A DNA stretch of 64,000 bases from Thalassobellus citreus (GTDB lineage Bacteria > Bacteroidota > Bacteroidia > Flavobacteriales > Flavobacteriaceae): positions 300,038-364,037 of the forward strand of contig NZ_JBISCC010000124.1 in assembly GCF_044385915.1 (NCBI RefSeq), read 5' to 3'. Positions 61,524-64,000 of the stretch are shown here, one piece after another (positions within the stretch are counted from its first letter, which is position 1; the number at the start of each line of letters is the position of its first letter). Both the position numbers and the translations under genes were made by a program. The notes beneath the pieces are model-generated. The model searched no databases, had not been told where the DNA came from, and saw only the letters and a list, made by a program, of their open reading frames with translations.

Positions 61524-63473
61524 ATGAATAAATTAGTTTTAATCTTTTTTTTAACAGTAATCACTTTGCCTGTTATGGCACAAGTTAAAAGACCAAGCAA
61601 AACTAGCCGATTAGGTAAAGAATTGGGCTTATCCGAAGTTAAAGACTCGGTTAACGGAAAAGGAAAAAAACTAGCCAAAATTGAAGATTACCTAATTATT
61701 TCATATGCAAATGATACTACCTATGTAGATACTACTTTAAGCATCCAAAAAGAATATAAGTTTAATTACTTGCGAAAAGATAATTTTGGATTAATGCCTT
61801 TTTCAAATTTGGGGCAAACTTATAATAGTTTAACACATAATTTTCAAGATACTAATTTAATGCCAAGTTTCGGAGCCAGAGCGAAGCATTTTAATTATAT
61901 GGAAATTGAAGATATTAATTACTATCGAGTGCCAACGCCTTTAACAGAATTATTTTTTAAAACAGCTTTTGAGCAAGGGCAATTAGCCGACTCGTTTTTT
62001 ACAGTAAACACATCTTCTCAATTCAATTTCTCAATAGCATATAAAGGCATGCGCTCTTTGGGTAAATACCAAAATATTTTAGCAAGTACCGGAAATTTTA
62101 GATTCACTTCAAATTATCAAACAAAGAATAAAAGGTATAATGTTAGAGGACATGTTGTCACTCAAGATTTAATGAATCAAGAGAATGGAGGTCTACAAGA
62201 TGATAACGTTGCTTATTTTGAAACAGGAGATCCAGAGTTTCTCGACCGTTCTATATTAGAAGTAAATTTCGAAAATGCCGAAAGCATGTTGCGAGGTAAG
62301 CGTTTTCATTTAGACCATAATTATAAAATAATAAAAAAGAAAGATTCGCTTTCTAAAAATAAATTAAGTGTTGGTCATATTATTTCTTTTGAAGATAAGT
62401 ATTATCAATACGATCAATCAACAGCTCAAACAAATTTTTTTGGAGATGCCTTTAAATCATCTAAGCTACAAGAACGCGTAACTTTAGAAGATTTTTACAG
62501 TCAAGTAAATTTAAATTATAGTAATAATATAGTAGGCGATTTACAATTTAATGTAAGTGCCAATAACTATAATTATGGTTATAATAAACTAGTTGGTTTA
62601 AATGGTTCTATTATTAAAAATAGATTAAAAGGAAATATATATTCAGCAGGAGGAAAATACCATAAACAATATAAAGGATTCAATTTACAAGCAGAAGCAG
62701 GTTTAAATATGTCTGGAGATTTCGATGGTAATTTTCTCAAGGCAGATGCTGCATTTAAGTTAAATAAAGATCTAACATTAATCGCTTCAATAAATCATAG
62801 TTCTAAAGCACCAAATTATAATTTCTTATTATATCAAAGTAATTACATAAATTATAATTGGCAAAATAGCTTTAGTAATACAGAAACTGAGCAAATAGCC
62901 TTTCAATTAAAATCAAAAAAGATAGCAAATATCGCAGTAGATTATACTACAATCAGCGATTACACATATTTTAAAAAGCAAGATTCTATAAGTCCAGTAA
63001 AACCATTTCAAAATAGTGGAACCATTAATTACTTAAGAGTAAAGCTAGAAAAAGAAATCAAGGTCGGTAAATTTGCGTTACATAATACCATTTTATATCA
63101 AAATGTAGATGATGCCAATAATACATTAAATGTTCCCGAAATTACTACACGTAACACTCTATATTTCGCAAGTAACTTGTTTAATAAAGCCATGTATTTA
63201 CAAACAGGCGTTACTTTAAATTATTTTACAAAGTATAATATGAATGCTTACGATCCTGTTTTAGCAGAATTCTATGTTCAAACAGAACGAGAATATGGAG
63301 AATTCCCGCGTTTAGATTTCTTTGTCAATGCAAAAGTGCGTCAAACCAGAATCTTTTTTAAAGCCGAACATTTCAATTCAGCATTTACAGGGTACAATTA
63401 TTATTCGGCGCCTAATAATCCGTACCGCGATTTTACAATACGTTTCGGTATAGTTTGGAATTTCTTTTTGTAA
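61524..63473 (+). CDS. Porin_10 family putative outer-membrane porin
   Basis: About 649 residues from the ATG at 61524, with a signal peptide ending LPVMAQV (a TTG at 61503 is an in-frame alternative, unlikely). The PF14121 (Porin_10) hallmark follows: YKFNYLRKDNFGLMPFSNLGQTYN is split in two motifs, then DTNLMPSFGARAKHFNYME and YRVPTPLTELFFKTAFEQGQ. The rest is strand-rich (NYSNNIVGDLQFNVSANNYNYGY, YNKLVGLNG) and ends in FGIVWNFFL, a barrel C-terminus. It would be an outer-membrane channel of unknown specificity. It lies just before repeat copy B. Confidence 0.9.
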   Translation: MNKLVLIFFLTVITLPVMAQVKRPSKTSRLGKELGLSEVKDSVNGKGKKLAKIEDYLIISYANDTTYVDTTLSIQKEYKFNYLRKDNFGLMPFSNLGQTYNSLTHNFQDTNLMPSFGARAKHFNYMEIEDINYYRVPTPLTELFFKTAFEQGQLADSFFTVNTSSQFNFSIAYKGMRSLGKYQNILASTGNFRFTSNYQTKNKRYNVRGHVVTQDLMNQENGGLQDDNVAYFETGDPEFLDRSILEVNFENAESMLRGKRFHLDHNYKIIKKKDSLSKNKLSVGHIISFEDKYYQYDQSTAQTNFFGDAFKSSKLQERVTLEDFYSQVNLNYSNNIVGDLQFNVSANNYNYGYNKLVGLNGSIIKNRLKGNIYSAGGKYHKQYKGFNLQAEAGLNMSGDFDGNFLKADAAFKLNKDLTLIASINHSSKAPNYNFLLYQSNYINYNWQNSFSNTETEQIAFQLKSKKIANIAVDYTTISDYTYFKKQDSISPVKPFQNSGTINYLRVKLEKEIKVGKFALHNTILYQNVDDANNTLNVPEITTRNTLYFASNLFNKAMYLQTGVTLNYFTKYNMNAYDPVLAEFYVQTEREYGEFPRLDFFVNAKVRQTRIFFKAEHFNSAFTGYNYYSAPNNPYRDFTIRFGIVWNFFL

Positions 63474-63520
63474 AAAAAAACAAACACATACAATATATAT
63501 AGTTATAATTTGAGTTTTAT

Positions 63521-63604
63521 GGGCGTTCCCCTTTGGGTCAGGCTTTCACTACTCGCTACCTCCTGTCGTCGGTGAGCTCAAACATGCCGCTCAATCCTTA
63601 ACGC
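63521..63604 (-). repeat. Conserved intergenic element, copy B
   Basis: Read leftward it begins GCGTTAAGGATTGAGCGG, then TGTTTGAGCTC, ACCGACG, AGGAGG, AGCGAGTAGTGAAAGCC, TGACCC and ends GGGGAACGCCCA. Its order and spacing match copy A at 40555-40633. The conserved parts flank a short variable middle, as expected for a hairpin-bearing RNA or repeat unit. Confidence 0.75.
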
Positions 63605-63745
63605 GGGCATAGCTTCATGGCTTGGTTTGTAAAATGAGCAATAGTTACCTAATATTATATGCAAAGGCATTCTTATAAGTAGGAGTGATGCATGTAGTAA
63701 GATATTTAGCCAACAAAATAAACATCCTTCGTTATATATAGATCT

Positions 63746-63974
63746 ATGATTAATATATATGAGGAACTGTATAATGAAGTAAAACTACAACCATCATATA
63801 AGTAAATAAAGGTCTCACCGTCTAAACGAGTAAACATAAACAGGAATTAGTAAAGCATTAAACATTAAAGTTGAATCAAACCCTAAATTTTTCTTAGTAT
63901 AACCTACAGAAAATAAGTCAGTTAAAGAGAGTGTAAAAAAAAGGTTAAAAAAAGGGCAAATAAATGTTGTTTAG
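63746..63974 (+). pseudogene. Possible decayed coding fragment
   Basis: From ATG at 63746 a short frame gives INIYEELYNEVKLQPSYK and a stop. In another frame 63842-63974 gives GISKALNIKVESNPKFFLV, one stop, then PTENKSVKESVKKRLKKGQ and a stop. The coding-like composition and broken frames suggest a gene relic, but no family was recognised. Confidence 0.3.
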
Positions 63975-63998
63975 GAAAGGAAAAGGTTTGTATATTTG
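63967..63998 (+). promoter_or_regulatory. Bacteroidota-type promoter for a gene beyond the window
   Basis: TTG at 63967-63969 and TATATTTG at 63991-63998 are separated by 21 bases, matching the TTG-N(17-23)-TAnnTTTG consensus of flavobacterial housekeeping promoters. It is the only site in the window where I found both halves. The gene it drives would start after base 64000. Confidence 0.5.
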
Positions 63999-64000
63999 CA

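Larger units (their letters stand above)
63474..64000. other. Intergenic stretch, 527 bases, to window end
   Basis: Starts after the porin gene; holds repeat copy B (63521-63604), a possible decayed reading frame (63746-63974) and a good promoter at the end (63967-63998). No tRNA or other RNA gene was identified in it. Confidence 0.5.

Noticed and set aside
1..64000. tRNA, rRNA, CRISPR arrays, insertion sequences and prophage
   Set aside because: I looked through the intergenic stretches and the coding content and saw no cloverleaf, no regular spacer-repeat array, no transposase or integrase and no phage structural gene. A program scan (tRNAscan-SE, CRISPR finder) would be more reliable than reading by eye.

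Overview
The window is a chromosomal segment of a low-GC member of the Bacteroidota, almost certainly a (probably marine) flavobacterium. The evidence is the A-rich start regions, several TAnnTTTG promoter elements (the Bacteroidota -7 box), many short lipoprotein signals of the LxSC type, and family-specific genes: GSCFA, DUF4230, DUF4136, DUF5522, Porin_10, the NagB/PIG-L fusion and a GDYXXLXY/DUF2157 pair. No rRNA, tRNA, CRISPR array, insertion sequence or phage gene was seen.

Layout. Bases 1-12000 form a glycan-degradation region: leftward GH92 alpha-mannosidase, sodium/solute symporter and GH130 phosphorylase (cut by the window edge), then a rightward LytS/LytT-type two-component pair, then a leftward GlcN-6-P deaminase/PIG-L fusion and GH29 fucosidase, and a divergent CE12-type esterase. 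Together they suit use of N-glycan-like glycans: fucose and mannose removed in the periplasm, a mannoside imported and phosphorolysed, and GlcNAc-6-P or GlcN-6-P sent to glycolysis. Between the kinase and its regulator lie two decayed genes: an AraC-type HTH tail and a second copy of the kinase C-terminus. Bases 12-16 kb hold an FKBP isomerase and a likely copper-uptake pair (Cys-rich small protein plus an OprC-like receptor with CxxxM and HxM). Bases 16-25 kb are core functions (era, der, a LemA/TPM set, a MerR regulator, an M23 peptidase, alaS).

Bases 25-40 kb are mixed: GSCFA, a lipoprotein, a beta-propeller protein, a TPR histidine kinase with a NarL-type regulator, a DUF4230 protein, a rhodanese, an enoyl-CoA hydratase, a Lys/Glu-rich LEA-like secreted protein with a small lipoprotein, a DUF4136 lipoprotein, an ACC-deaminase-like enzyme, a LysM glucosaminidase and hemL. 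Bases 40.6-63.5 kb run from an outer-membrane protein through a four-gene membrane operon (ceramidase-like, DUF2157, DUF2459, GDYXXLXY), lysS, a membrane-tethered LuxR regulator, lipB, an erythromycin-esterase-like fusion protein, ppk2, a nucleoid-associated protein, a large lipoprotein, rnhB and a Porin_10 porin. Two copies of a conserved ~80-base intergenic element, in opposite orientation, flank this last region (near 40.6 kb and 63.6 kb). Most genes look intact; the decayed sequence is confined to 5.5-6.0 kb and possibly 63.7-64.0 kb.
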